Assembly (NCBI RefSeq): GCF_000233455.1
Contig: NZ_JH376420.1
Location: 98,582-162,581 of the forward strand
Source: [Clostridium] citroniae WAL-17108
GTDB lineage: Bacteria; Bacillota; Clostridia; Lachnospirales; Lachnospiraceae
Reading direction: 5' to 3'
Length of the DNA: 64,000 nucleotides
Shown here: positions 1-8,349 of the stretch, one piece after another
Position numbering within the stretch: the stretch's first letter is position 1
How the letters are laid out: each line of letters opens with the position of its first letter
Notes under the pieces: model-generated
Told to the model about the DNA's origin: nothing
Databases searched by the model: none
Seen by the model: the letters and a program-made list of their open reading frames with translations, nothing else
Position numbers and translations under genes: made by a program

Positions 1-8
1 CCTCTCCT

Positions 9-422
9 TTATTCTGCCGCCAGCAGGGCCCGGTCCATTCTCGTAACCCCGGTCTTCCCAACTTCACAGGCCAGATCACTTAACTCACTGTATGATAGTT
101 CTCCCCTCATCATCAAAACCTCGATCAACATAGGCAGATTTAACCCTGTAATAACTGAGATATCATAATCCTTCAGCATCCGTACCGCCTGTCCATACGC
201 GCTTCCGCCCAGGATGTCCACTAGTACCAGGGGTAGGGCATTGCTTTTTTCCATGGCTTCCCGTATTTTGTCGCAAAAGAAATGGTAAATATCATCTGCT
301 CCGACACCTGCCACAATTGACATGACATCCACATCCTCCTGCTTTCCCATCACCAGCTCACAGGCCTCCCTTACAGCCTCGCCCAGATGTCCATGTGTTG
401 CCAATATAATCGTTCTGGCCAT
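9..422 (-). CDS. PTS mannose-family EIIA component
   Basis: Cytoplasmic phosphocarrier domain of the mannose PTS family, 137 aa, the usual length for a lone EIIA-Man domain. The N-terminal strand ends in ATHGHLGEA, which puts the phospho-accepting histidine at residue 10 as in ManX, and a VDILGGSA motif follows near residue 68. A GGGAGGTGG site lies just before the ATG. It follows the LsrF-type aldolase by 13 bp and is the last gene of the Gat-type PTS operon visible here; the operon may continue past the window edge. The operon already has a galactitol-type EIIA, so this one could belong to a second PTS outside the window or be regulatory. The family call is firm; the partner is unknown. Confidence 0.88.
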   Translation of the reverse strand: MARTIILATHGHLGEAVREACELVMGKQEDVDVMSIVAGVGADDIYHFFCDKIREAMEKSNALPLVLVDILGGSAYGQAVRMLKDYDISVITGLNLPMLIEVLMMRGELSYSELSDLACEVGKTGVTRMDRALLAAE

Positions 423-435
423 ACGCCACCTCCCT

Positions 436-1290
436 CTATATCGTATAGCTTTGATCCGTAACCGCGCTGCCGCTCAGTTGATAATGCGCGGTTGCCTGGT
501 CCACTTCCCACCCTTGATGAACAATGGATCTTAATGCCGATACAACCTTTTCCATATCTGGATGTCCCCATACATTCCGTCCAAATACCACTGCCTTTGC
601 CCCGCAATCCATGATCTCCTTTGTGACGGACAGAACTGTCCTTATATCCTTTGGACTTCCACCCAGCACAGTGACCGGGATTCTGGAAACGCGGACCAAT
701 TCGGCAAACCTTTCCTTGTCATCCGTATAAGGGATTTTCAGCACATCCGCTCCCAGTTCAATGGCGATCCTGCAGGCGTTTGCCACAACATCATGGCTTT
801 TGGCATATTCTTCCGGGCATTTTCCCGAGGGAAAGGGTTCCACCATTACCGGTATATGGAAATGATCCGCCTCCCTTACCACCTGGGTCAGAATCTTCAC
901 ATGGCTTATGGTCACCTTCTCATCATCCCCATAGGGAATCATGACCTTGACCGCGGTACAGCCCACATCCATGGCCTGTTCCACACTCACGCTCTGAAAG
1001 CTGTCCAGAACGCCTTCATTGTGACCCGGTATCTTCCAATAATGCCGGTAGTCCATTGCTATAATCATGGCCGGCGGGTTTGCAAGAGCGTCAAACAATT
1101 TCTTGGTCTGCTTCGCCATTCCAAGCTGCATCAGGGTGCCATCGATTCCGGCTTTTAAAAGCAGTGAAATAACCTGCACAGGATCCTCAAGGCCCTTTTT
1201 GATCCCTCCGATTCCATGGTCAACAGGTACATATACCGCCTTCCCATCCGCTGCAAACATGGAGTTAATAAGCTGCTCTTTTAATTGCAT
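436..1290 (-). CDS. Class I aldolase of the DhnA/LsrF family
   Basis: Schiff-base TIM-barrel aldolase related to LsrF, DhnA-type fructose-bisphosphate aldolase and aminodideoxyheptulosonate synthase, 284 aa from the chosen start. The start is the ATG with AAAGGAGG about 8 nt upstream; an in-frame extension further upstream has no such site. A VPVDHGIGG motif lies near residue 21 and the likely Schiff-base lysine is K185 in ADVLKIPY; VLGGSPK supplies the phosphate-binding loop. It lies between a terminator-like hairpin and the mannose-type EIIA gene, so it may be expressed less than the upstream operon. It probably cleaves a phosphorylated ketose made by the PTS; the actual substrate cannot be read from sequence. 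Confidence 0.85.
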   Translation of the reverse strand: MQLKEQLINSMFAADGKAVYVPVDHGIGGIKKGLEDPVQVISLLLKAGIDGTLMQLGMAKQTKKLFDALANPPAMIIAMDYRHYWKIPGHNEGVLDSFQSVSVEQAMDVGCTAVKVMIPYGDDEKVTISHVKILTQVVREADHFHIPVMVEPFPSGKCPEEYAKSHDVVANACRIAIELGADVLKIPYTDDKERFAELVRVSRIPVTVLGGSPKDIRTVLSVTKEIMDCGAKAVVFGRNVWGHPDMEKVVSALRSIVHQGWEVDQATAHYQLSGSAVTDQSYTI

Positions 1291-1422
1291 GTTAATGCCT
1301 CCTTTACACTTTATTCTGTCAATATTAATAAGCAATCTTTGTGCCAATTTTTAATTTCTCCATGCAGGACCGGATCCCCTCTTTTTCCGTATAATTTCCG
1401 CCTGATCCGGACTTTTTCCAAC

Positions 1423-1452
1423 AAAAAAAGTGTTGGCTTCTTGTCCAACACT
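1423..1452 (-). terminator. Terminator or attenuator inside the PTS operon
   Basis: Read on the minus strand, AGTGTTGG and CCAACACT form an 8-bp perfect stem (1429-1436 with 1445-1452) with an 8-nt loop, followed directly by a run of T. It lies 47 bp past the stop of the FucA/AraD-like gene and before the LsrF-type gene, so it may set a ratio between the two halves of the operon. The sequence TCCAACACTTCTT is repeated at 1444-1456 and 1464-1476, so a second copy of the 3-prime arm could compete for pairing. Confidence 0.7.
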
Positions 1453-1498
1453 TCTTTCTGACATCCAACACTTCTTTTCTTAACAAGGTCACCCCTTG

Positions 1499-2167
1499 TC
1501 ACCAAAGGCTCTCCGGCAGATCGGAAGTCCCCTGTCCGTAATACCGGAATATCTCTACTGCCCTGTCCACCTGCTCTTTAGTGAGCAGGGGAACATGGTG
1601 GTTCATTCCGTACGCAATACTGTAGGTTTTTGCTGCCTCCTCCAGGTAAACACAGGCATACAGGGCCTGCTTCAGACTGTCGCCCACGCTGATCACCCCA
1701 TGGTGTTTCAGAATGACAGCCAGCCTGTCGCCGATATTTTCCACAACTTCAATCCCCATCTGCATGCTTGCAGCAGAGGAATAAGGGCATACCTTCACAG
1801 CGCCCCGGGTAGCGTTTGCCAGGGTCGTGAGATTACAGGGAAGTTCATCTGTCACCAGCCCCACGGCCGTGGCATAGGGCTGATGGGTGTGGATGACGGC
1901 GTTCACCTCAGGCTTATGGGTTAATATGTAAAGCAGGGCTCTCACATCCACTGATGGTTTCCGTTCCCCCTCAAGCACATTTCCCTCCAGATCCATGACC
2001 AGGATATCCCCGGGAACCATGTCCTCATACACCATGCCGGATGGGGTGACCAGAACGGTCCCGTCAGTCATGCGCAGGGTCACGTTTCCCCCGGACAGGG
2101 CAACCAGCCCATAGCGGTCCAGTTTGATCCCTGCATTAATCAGTTTCTTTTTTTCTTCTTCAAACAT
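1499..2167 (-). CDS. Class II aldolase/adducin-family aldolase or epimerase (FucA/AraD type)
   Basis: Zinc-dependent enzyme of the L-fuculose-phosphate aldolase / L-ribulose-5-phosphate 4-epimerase superfamily, 222 aa, the normal length. Metal ligands are visible as HTH (H93 and H95) and the later KHHGVISVG motif; SGGNVT near residue 25 and PSGM near residue 42 bind the phosphate. The position that holds the catalytic Glu in FucA (PSSE) reads PSVD here, with D74. An Asp at that place is typical of AraD-type epimerases, so aldolase versus epimerase is open. It lies in the Gat-type PTS operon between the small membrane protein and the LsrF-type aldolase, consistent with breakdown of a phosphorylated sugar. 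Confidence 0.85.
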   Translation of the reverse strand: MFEEEKKKLINAGIKLDRYGLVALSGGNVTLRMTDGTVLVTPSGMVYEDMVPGDILVMDLEGNVLEGERKPSVDVRALLYILTHKPEVNAVIHTHQPYATAVGLVTDELPCNLTTLANATRGAVKVCPYSSAASMQMGIEVVENIGDRLAVILKHHGVISVGDSLKQALYACVYLEEAAKTYSIAYGMNHHVPLLTKEQVDRAVEIFRYYGQGTSDLPESLW

Positions 2168-2197
2168 ATCCAGCTCTCTTTTCCTTTTTTTCCGTTG

Positions 2198-2704
2198 TCA
2201 GGAGACGGGTTTGCTTTTGCCTCTGGCCCAGGCCTTTATGGAATCCGGATGGATCAGGCACTCCCTGTCCACAATGGCGTTGTATAGTTCGTCCGTGTCA
2301 TTGAAGTAATAACAGTGCAGCCAGTACCTTCCTCGAAAGAATCCTGCCTGGTTTATGCGGATGAACAGTTTCCTGGCGCCCGTCAATTCCTTGACCCGGA
2401 ATTGACTGATCTCATTCCAGCCGTACCTGTGTTCCCTTCCATAAGCACTGAATATAATTTCATGTTCATCCATTCTCACCTGCCTGGGGTTGCTCAGGGA
2501 TATGAATGTCTCCCATACTGTATAGGCGGCCACAACCCCCACACCTGTCCACACAGGCAGGCTGCCTCCTGCCAGGATCCGGACTCCTGCATAAATAAGC
2601 ACCGCTGTGCAGAATATCCCGATCAACGTAATCTTTCTGGCGTAAATTGCCGAATCATATGTATACGTACGCAAACCTGAGTCATCTCCCTTTATATTGT
2701 ACAT
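2198..2704 (-). CDS. Small membrane protein, PH-like/YcxB-like
   Basis: 168 aa with two adjacent hydrophobic segments (about residues 26-44 and 48-65) followed by a soluble domain rich in beta strands, ending in a basic tail. This topology and the WNEISQFRV stretch resemble YcxB-like or bacterial PH-domain proteins, but I do not recognise a named family with certainty. Its ATG directly abuts the TAA of the upstream EIIC gene and there is no clear ribosome site, so its translation is probably coupled to EIIC. That linkage suggests a role tied to the permease, perhaps assembly or regulation, which is inference only. Confidence 0.7.
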   Translation of the reverse strand: MYNIKGDDSGLRTYTYDSAIYARKITLIGIFCTAVLIYAGVRILAGGSLPVWTGVGVVAAYTVWETFISLSNPRQVRMDEHEIIFSAYGREHRYGWNEISQFRVKELTGARKLFIRINQAGFFRGRYWLHCYYFNDTDELYNAIVDRECLIHPDSIKAWARGKSKPVS

Positions 2705-4102
2705 TTATTCTGCCGAACGCAGGGTAGCTGCTTCTTTCTTGATCTTTTTCCTGTTGACCAAAGCCATGGCCAGCGCCACCGCGCCCACAGATGCAATGCC
2801 CACAATGGGTGAAACCCCATGAAGGCGGACAATCAGCCATGTCAGCGGATTGGCTCCATCACAGATACTGGAAATTGCAGTGGCAGTACCCATATCGTAG
2901 TTTGCCAGCACGGCTGCCTGTGTGATAAGGGGGGCCAGGTTGGTTGCAATATACAGTCCGGATGTAACAGTTGCAAAGCCAATGACCAGGGCGCGGAATC
3001 CATTTCCCTTAACAACGGGTGTGATCAGCACAAACATCCATGGGAACACTGCCAGGTCCGCAAAGGGCATTACCTTGTTTCCGGGAAGCACCACTGCCAA
3101 AAATACTGCCAGGGGAACCAGGATCAGGGCCACTGACAGGGTCAGGGGATGGCCTACACCAACGGCGGAGTCAAGACCAATATAGATTTTGCCGCGGTTG
3201 GAAAACTTCTTCTCAATAAATTCCGATGCAGCGTCTGAGATGGGAAGAAGTCCCTCCATGAGAAGGGCTGCCATCTTAGGGATCAGCACCAGAACAGCGC
3301 CCAGGTTCACGCCCAGCCCCAGAATACCCATATCACCCGCATAGACTTCGCTGGCTGCCGTGGGAGCGATCCCGTATCCTGCCAGAACACCGATCACAAG
3401 ACCCAGCACCGTACCTACCAGGATGGGTTCGCCGAACACGCCAAACTTTTTCTGCATTTTTTCCAGGTCAAAATTAATCTTATTAATCCCCGGAATCATG
3501 TCAATGATCTTGTTCAGTGCCATGGCAATAGGGGCATAGGCTGCAGTAAAGCCGTGGGGAAGAGATACGCCCGGAAGTCCCAGAGTCTCCTCCACACCCT
3601 TGGCAGTCCAGTCACCCAGCACCATAACGATCACCATGTTGAGGATCGCAGCGATCACTCCGTAAATCTGATTGCCTGTCAGCACTGCCACAAGCGCCCC
3701 TGTAAAAGCAAAATGCCAGTAATCCCAGATGTCCACATCCACGGTCTGCGTTGTATTGGTGAGCAGCATCACTATGTTCACCACCAGGCACACAGGAATG
3801 ATCACCATTCCCACAGTGGATGCAAATGCAATGGCGGCCGCGGACGGCCAGCCCACATCGATCACGGAAAGTTCCAGACCGAACCTGCTGACCATCTCCT
3901 GCACCGCTGCTCCCAGGCTGCTTCCCATCAATCCGGTGACCAGATTCAGACCAATGAAACCAATCCCCACCGTAAGCCCTGCCCGGATGGATTTGCCGAA
4001 TCCTGCCCCCAGTGCAAGACCCATAATACAGATGATGATCGGCATCATGGTGGTTGCGCCTAAATCCTTAATATAATTAAAGATACCCAATATAAAATCC
4101 AT
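2705..4102 (-). CDS. gatC: PTS galactitol-type EIIC permease
   Basis: Integral membrane permease of the Gat PTS family, 465 aa, about the length of E. coli GatC (451 aa). It begins MDFILGIFNYIKDLGATTMMP and carries roughly ten or more hydrophobic helices; GLDSAVGVGHPLTLS and the late SSICDGANPLTWLIVRLHG segment look like conserved loops of the family. A GGAGGGAG site lies six nt before the ATG. It works with the EIIB and EIIA encoded just upstream in the same transcript and would move and phosphorylate a polyol or related sugar. Galactitol itself is not proven; family members also carry other polyols and sugars. Confidence 0.93.
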   Translation of the reverse strand: MDFILGIFNYIKDLGATTMMPIIICIMGLALGAGFGKSIRAGLTVGIGFIGLNLVTGLMGSSLGAAVQEMVSRFGLELSVIDVGWPSAAAIAFASTVGMVIIPVCLVVNIVMLLTNTTQTVDVDIWDYWHFAFTGALVAVLTGNQIYGVIAAILNMVIVMVLGDWTAKGVEETLGLPGVSLPHGFTAAYAPIAMALNKIIDMIPGINKINFDLEKMQKKFGVFGEPILVGTVLGLVIGVLAGYGIAPTAASEVYAGDMGILGLGVNLGAVLVLIPKMAALLMEGLLPISDAASEFIEKKFSNRGKIYIGLDSAVGVGHPLTLSVALILVPLAVFLAVVLPGNKVMPFADLAVFPWMFVLITPVVKGNGFRALVIGFATVTSGLYIATNLAPLITQAAVLANYDMGTATAISSICDGANPLTWLIVRLHGVSPIVGIASVGAVALAMALVNRKKIKKEAATLRSAE

Positions 4103-4125
4103 ACTTCTCCCTCCTCGTTGTAAGC

Positions 4126-4163
4126 CAGTATTTATCGTGACAGTATTTATCGTGACAGTATTT
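4126..4163. repeat. 15-bp tandem repeat over the gatB stop codon
   Basis: CAGTATTTATCGTGA occurs at 4126-4140 and 4141-4155, followed by a partial third copy (CAGTATTT, 4156-4163). Because the unit is 15 bp, each copy encodes in frame the last codons of EIIB plus its stop (Ile-Leu-Ser-Arg-stop). Duplication has therefore left the protein end unchanged and added a second in-frame TAA downstream. Confidence 0.85.
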
Positions 4164-4431
4164 CTACGATTTCATCCACCAGTTTTTCCGTATTCCGCCC
4201 CAAAAGGAACTGGGTTCCGATGATCAGCGGGCAGTGGCATTCCCCGCCCAGGACCGTGGTGGATATGCACAGGTCATAATTGGATGACTGGCCCGCCACC
4301 TCCGATGCCTTTCCCTGGGTGATCTTGTACTGCCCTTTTAATCCCCTTTCATCCAATGCCTTGCTTACCTTCTGATTCACTGCTGTGGATGTACAGATCC
4401 CGGAACCGCATACCAGTAATATTCTCTTCAT
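4147..4431 (-). CDS. gatB: PTS galactitol-type EIIB component
   Basis: Cytoplasmic phosphotransfer subunit, 94 aa, matching the size of GatB. It begins MKRILLVCGSGICTST: a beta strand then the active-site cysteine, C8 in VCGSGICTS, which takes phosphate from EIIA and passes it to sugar on EIIC. The ATG at 4431 is chosen because GGAG lies nine nt upstream; a longer in-frame reading has no supporting site. It sits 44 bp before gatC and 29 bp after gatA. The last codons and stop lie inside a 15-bp tandem duplication. Confidence 0.92.
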   Translation of the reverse strand: MKRILLVCGSGICTSTAVNQKVSKALDERGLKGQYKITQGKASEVAGQSSNYDLCISTTVLGGECHCPLIIGTQFLLGRNTEKLVDEIVEILSR

Positions 4432-4460
4432 TTCACCTATCTCCTTTTTATTGATTGTTA

Positions 4461-4943
4461 TCAAAAAAATTTCTTAAACCGTTCGGCCGCCTCTGTAGGG
4501 TCAGCCGCATGATAAATACCGGAAAGATTTCCCTCCTTTTGGCAGGAGTCGATCATATGGCTCAGGAAGTCAAGCTGTTTATCCGGTTTGTTGATGGCCA
4601 GCATGAACATAAGCTGCACATCCAAAGCTCCATCCAGTTCGCCCATGGTGCGGAACCTCACGGGCTTTTTCAGGATTCCGATCCCTATGGCCTGACGGTT
4701 CACATGGACCGCATCCGTATGGGGCATGGCTACCCCCATTTCCTCAAATCCAAGACCGGTAAAAAATTCCTTTTCACGTTCCTTTACCGCCTGTATATAG
4801 CTTTCTTTCACATATCCCTGATCATAGAGCATCCTGGCCATGATACCGATCGCCTCCTGGTCCGTCTCCGCTTCCAGCCCCATAATCACCAATTCAGGGG
4901 AAACCACTATATCATCTAAAACATTTACCGCAATGTCAGCCAT
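4461..4943 (-). CDS. gatA: PTS galactitol/fructose-type EIIA component
   Basis: EIIA domain of the fructose-mannitol/galactitol type, 160 aa. The phospho-accepting histidine is H75 in GVAMPHTDAVHV, the typical motif, and the domain fold covers the whole protein. It takes phosphate from HPr and passes it to the EIIB encoded next. The gene is 30 bp downstream of the PRD activator, whose own C-terminal domain is of the same EIIA family, so the two may share ancestry and compete for phosphate from HPr. Confidence 0.92.
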   Translation of the reverse strand: MADIAVNVLDDIVVSPELVIMGLEAETDQEAIGIMARMLYDQGYVKESYIQAVKEREKEFFTGLGFEEMGVAMPHTDAVHVNRQAIGIGILKKPVRFRTMGELDGALDVQLMFMLAINKPDKQLDFLSHMIDSCQKEGNLSGIYHAADPTEAAERFKKFF

Positions 4944-4973
4944 ACCACCTATTCCTTCCCATATCCTATATTT

Positions 4974-7046
4974 TTATAACGCATACTCAAATTCTCCAAT
5001 GATCCTGGCAGCCTGCGCAGCTGTTGACGCACGTGTCAGCGTTTTCTTAAACTCATCATTTTCCAACAGATTTACCAGATTGATAAATGCCTGGAGATGT
5101 GTCTCATTGTCCACTGCGCTGAGACAGCAGAAAAACCTTACCGGCTGCACGGAACCGAACTCCACAGGCTCCTTTAGGCGGATCAGGCTCATCCCCGCCT
5201 TTTTAGTCCCTTCATCCAGCCCGGCATGGGGCATGGCAAATCCCGGGCTTATAACAATGTACGCGCCATGCAGTTCAATATTATGGATCATCGCGTCCAC
5301 ATAACGCTCCTCGATGTATCCAAGCTCCAGCAGCTTTCCGGCCGACTTAACAACTGCTTCCCTCCAGTTCCTGCACTCCACATCCAGCTCGATGAACTCA
5401 GCTGTCAGCAGGTCTCTGAGTTTTAAGGCAGTCTTCTGTTCCCTGATCCCATCTTCTTTGTCCAGAAAGGATATGACCTCATTGCAGATTGCCTCCTGCA
5501 AATCCCCGGACTGGCGGACCCCATACCGCTCCAGCACATGTTCCACACACTCTGCCAGAGCTTCTTTGGGAAAGGCAGGTGACTTTTTGAATTCAACCGT
5601 AAAATTCCCCTGGGCCCGAAGCTTATCCTCTGCCTGTTTTATGATCTCACAATCTTCCGCTCCCAGCATGGCTGAGACCTCCACCACCGGCACAGGCAGA
5701 TCCTCCAGGGGCACCGTGGATACGACCATGTCTGCCTCAGACTGCCTCAGATACCTGGCTTCATGTGATGATATGACCTTGACGATCTGAAAATGAAACA
5801 GATTCTCCAGCTTCGCGGCCAGGAGCTGGGATGTTCCCACGCCCCCATTGCATGCCAGCACGACCCGGATGGGCCTGACGTGATTCTGTTTTCTCTCCAG
5901 CGCAGCGCAGATGTGGATGGTAATATAGACGCTCTCGATGTCGGTCAGCTTTCTGCCGATATATTCCTCCAGTATATTCTGGTTGTTGCACACAGTCTGG
6001 TACACATCCGGATTCTTCCTGGTGATCTCAAAAAACATGGAATTGGTGGAGAACATATTGGAATCCGCATCCAGGCTTGTGGCCAGATGGCTGGACAGGT
6101 TTTCAAACAGATAATAGTCCTTATTCAGATTGCTGTTCAGTTCCCTGGATACGGCCTCTATAAACTGCCTTGTAACGATCTGGATGCTCAGGATCTTTTT
6201 ATCCATTTTCCTCCGCTTCATGTAGCGCAGGCTCTTTAACACCGTTCCCAGATAAAGCTTTTCATGATCCGTAAAGACGAGCCGGCAATACTGGGAAATA
6301 TATTTTAGGATATCCCTGGCCATGCTGTCATACACCGTGCCTGAGTCCGCGCATTCTTCAATAAAATTGCCGTCATGCACCCGTTTCATCATGATCCACA
6401 GGTAACTCAGAAGGGACTCATAGGAATCATCCGTCAGGTACAAATCATGGGAATGTTCCTGTTCCTGTATGATCTTGCGGATCACATTGGTCTCCTGCTC
6501 CGGGTTTGTATAGGCGGCACTGACCACAATCTCCTCGTGCATAAACTCCTGGTTCTGGTTATACTCCTGCCACAGCAGCAGCCGTTTTGCGCTTTCAGGG
6601 CCTTTTACCTGGAATCCTTTGTTGGGGTGGGAAATAACGGTTATTTTATATTTCTCCAGATGGCGTTTTACGTCCTCCATATCATTTACAACCGTAGCCC
6701 TGCTGACGCATAATTTGTCCGCAACAGCCCCCAGAGTCACAAAGCTGGGTGCAAGCACCAGGATCATGGAGATCATGGACCTGCGCTCTTCCTTAGACAG
6801 TTTGTAATTATAAAAGTCGTTCTGCTTTAACAGATCCTTCATTTTGGAAAGCTCCACGCTGCAGCTGCAGAATCCATAACGGTCCATATCAATGATGGCA
6901 AAGCTGTTCTTTTCCAAAAACAGATTGATGGTATTGATATCGTTTCGTATGGTCCTCACAGAAACCCCATACTTTTCAGCCAGCTCATTGATAAGAATCC
7001 GATTGCCCATCAGGCTCTGTAAAATGTCAACACTTCTCCTGTTCAC
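4974..7046 (-). CDS. PRD-containing transcriptional regulator (BglG/MtlR type)
   Basis: Multidomain PTS-controlled activator, 690 aa, starting at GTG. In order: N-terminal helix-turn-helix (ELAEKYGVSVRTIRNDI, about residues 22-38), a second winged-helix region (DKLCVSRATVVNDM, about residues 110-125), two PRD domains (about 180-380), an EIIB-Gat-like domain with C399 in ACNGGVGTS, and an EIIA-like domain with H607 in FAMPHAGLD. This is the MtlR/LicR layout, so it is a DNA-binding activator rather than an RNA antiterminator. Phosphorylation of PRD histidines by HPr and by the EII proteins would report sugar supply. It lies inside the operon it probably controls. Confidence 0.9.
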   Translation of the reverse strand: MNRRSVDILQSLMGNRILINELAEKYGVSVRTIRNDINTINLFLEKNSFAIIDMDRYGFCSCSVELSKMKDLLKQNDFYNYKLSKEERRSMISMILVLAPSFVTLGAVADKLCVSRATVVNDMEDVKRHLEKYKITVISHPNKGFQVKGPESAKRLLLWQEYNQNQEFMHEEIVVSAAYTNPEQETNVIRKIIQEQEHSHDLYLTDDSYESLLSYLWIMMKRVHDGNFIEECADSGTVYDSMARDILKYISQYCRLVFTDHEKLYLGTVLKSLRYMKRRKMDKKILSIQIVTRQFIEAVSRELNSNLNKDYYLFENLSSHLATSLDADSNMFSTNSMFFEITRKNPDVYQTVCNNQNILEEYIGRKLTDIESVYITIHICAALERKQNHVRPIRVVLACNGGVGTSQLLAAKLENLFHFQIVKVISSHEARYLRQSEADMVVSTVPLEDLPVPVVEVSAMLGAEDCEIIKQAEDKLRAQGNFTVEFKKSPAFPKEALAECVEHVLERYGVRQSGDLQEAICNEVISFLDKEDGIREQKTALKLRDLLTAEFIELDVECRNWREAVVKSAGKLLELGYIEERYVDAMIHNIELHGAYIVISPGFAMPHAGLDEGTKKAGMSLIRLKEPVEFGSVQPVRFFCCLSAVDNETHLQAFINLVNLLENDEFKKTLTRASTAAQAARIIGEFEYAL

Positions 7047-7074
7047 TTTATCTTCTCTCTATCTGTATCATGGG

Positions 7075-7605
7075 TTATTCACCCATCACAACAATCTTGC
7101 ACTTCCTGGACCTGGCCCTCATTCTGTCAAAATCCACAAAGTATATGTAACCTGTAACCCCTACTCCCAGCTTACCTTCCTCCACCGGGAATACCTGGCT
7201 GGATCCCAATATGGTGGCCTTCAGATGGGCGTCCCCGTTTAAAAGCTGTGTCTTATCCCCTCCCGGAAGATAGAATTCCACATCCGGCCACTGGGCCACT
7301 GCGTCAAAATGTGCCTGGCCCGGATACATGTATTCCCCTTCAGGCGGAAGCTTGGTCTGGTTTGGAATGATCTTCTGGAGGACATGGTCCAGGTCTGCCT
7401 GGAGATATTCTGTTCCATCCTCCGTCACATCATGGACAAATTCCTCAAAGAAAACCGAGCAGGTGGTATGGGGTGATATAACGGTTACGATCCCTTCCTT
7501 GATCCCGCTTTTGGCAACAGCTTCCTTGACCTGAGGTGTTATATTGATATAAGAGGGGGTACGGCCGTGTGACATCAGCCCGATCGTTTCCCTGTATACT
7601 GCCAT
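7075..7605 (-). CDS. yjbQ: YjbQ/UPF0047 family protein
   Basis: Small soluble enzyme of the YjbQ (UPF0047) family, here 176 aa, longer than the usual 130-140 aa. It shows the family motifs: SHTTCSVFFEE-like segment (SPHTTCSVFFEEF near residue 46), a central HFDAVAQWP, and the GKLGVGVTGYIYFVDFD end. E. coli YjbQ has weak thiamine-phosphate synthase activity but its real role is unsettled. It has a good AAAGGAGG start and lies between the TIM-like isomerase and the PRD activator, so a role in the operon's triose/ketose phosphate metabolism is plausible but unproven. Confidence 0.88.
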   Translation of the reverse strand: MAVYRETIGLMSHGRTPSYINITPQVKEAVAKSGIKEGIVTVISPHTTCSVFFEEFVHDVTEDGTEYLQADLDHVLQKIIPNQTKLPPEGEYMYPGQAHFDAVAQWPDVEFYLPGGDKTQLLNGDAHLKATILGSSQVFPVEEGKLGVGVTGYIYFVDFDRMRARSRKCKIVVMGE

Positions 7606-7618
7606 TTTCTTCCTCCTT

Positions 7619-8317
7619 TTACTGTTCCTTTTTTTCTTGCTGCGCTCTCACGATCGCCTCTGCCATCTCCCTGACCCGAAGCTCCGGTGAGGGCGCTTTC
7701 AGAATGCCGGAGGTGGCGCCGGTTCCATCCGCTCCCAGCCTGATGACATTATAGCAGTCATCCGCCGTGCTGATACCGGAACCGATCATCACCAGGACAT
7801 GGGGATTCACTTCTTTGATGCCCTTTACGGTTTCCACCACATAGGAGTCATCAGCCGCGGTCCCTGTACCGATCAGGTCCGTGGGTTCCGCCAGAAGGAT
7901 ATCCGGATCCATACAGGCCAGTGCCTTTGCCTCTACCGTGGAATCCGCACACACAATGGTCGTCATCCCCAGCTCTTTGGCCCGTTTGATGGCAGCATAT
8001 AGGCCGCTTACTGTTTTCGGATTTTCCGCATGATTCAGGAATACGGCCGAGGCCCCCGCTGCTCTCAATGCATCGGGCAGCACATGCCCCATCCCTCTTC
8101 CGGGATACAGGGAATCCATGGACTGTGCCGTGATGATCAGATTCCTTGTATGTTCCTTTAAAAGGCGGAGATCTGCGTATGAGCAGGTAAAGTAGATGGG
8201 AAGCCCCGTATCCTCTGCCACCTCATCGGCCGCCCTGGCCAATTTCAGCAGTTCCTCATCATACAGATATGATTTGACATTAACAATTAAAAATGGACTG
8301 TTCACCTGTGTCATCAT
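7619..8317 (-). CDS. Triose-phosphate isomerase, archaeal-type
   Basis: Short TIM-barrel isomerase, 232 aa, resembling archaeal triose-phosphate isomerases (about 225 aa) more than bacterial ones (about 250 aa). Catalytic residues are visible: N13 and K15 in NVKSY, H96 in LNHAEN and E144 in LAEPTDLIGTG, with the phosphate loop GSGIST near residue 188. Two ATG codons are adjacent at the start; GGAG spacing slightly favours the second (8314). It probably interconverts DHAP and glyceraldehyde-3-phosphate, or a related C4 ketose/aldose phosphate, made by the aldolases of this operon. It is a specialised copy; the main glycolytic tpiA is expected elsewhere. Confidence 0.85.
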   Translation of the reverse strand: MMTQVNSPFLIVNVKSYLYDEELLKLARAADEVAEDTGLPIYFTCSYADLRLLKEHTRNLIITAQSMDSLYPGRGMGHVLPDALRAAGASAVFLNHAENPKTVSGLYAAIKRAKELGMTTIVCADSTVEAKALACMDPDILLAEPTDLIGTGTAADDSYVVETVKGIKEVNPHVLVMIGSGISTADDCYNVIRLGADGTGATSGILKAPSPELRVREMAEAIVRAQQEKKEQ

Positions 8318-8349
8318 GCTCTCCTTTTCTTTTCACTCCACTTTTCTTT

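Noticed and set aside
562-1158. Plus-strand open frame of about 200 codons
   Set aside because: Antisense to the LsrF-type aldolase gene; no start signal or family feature.
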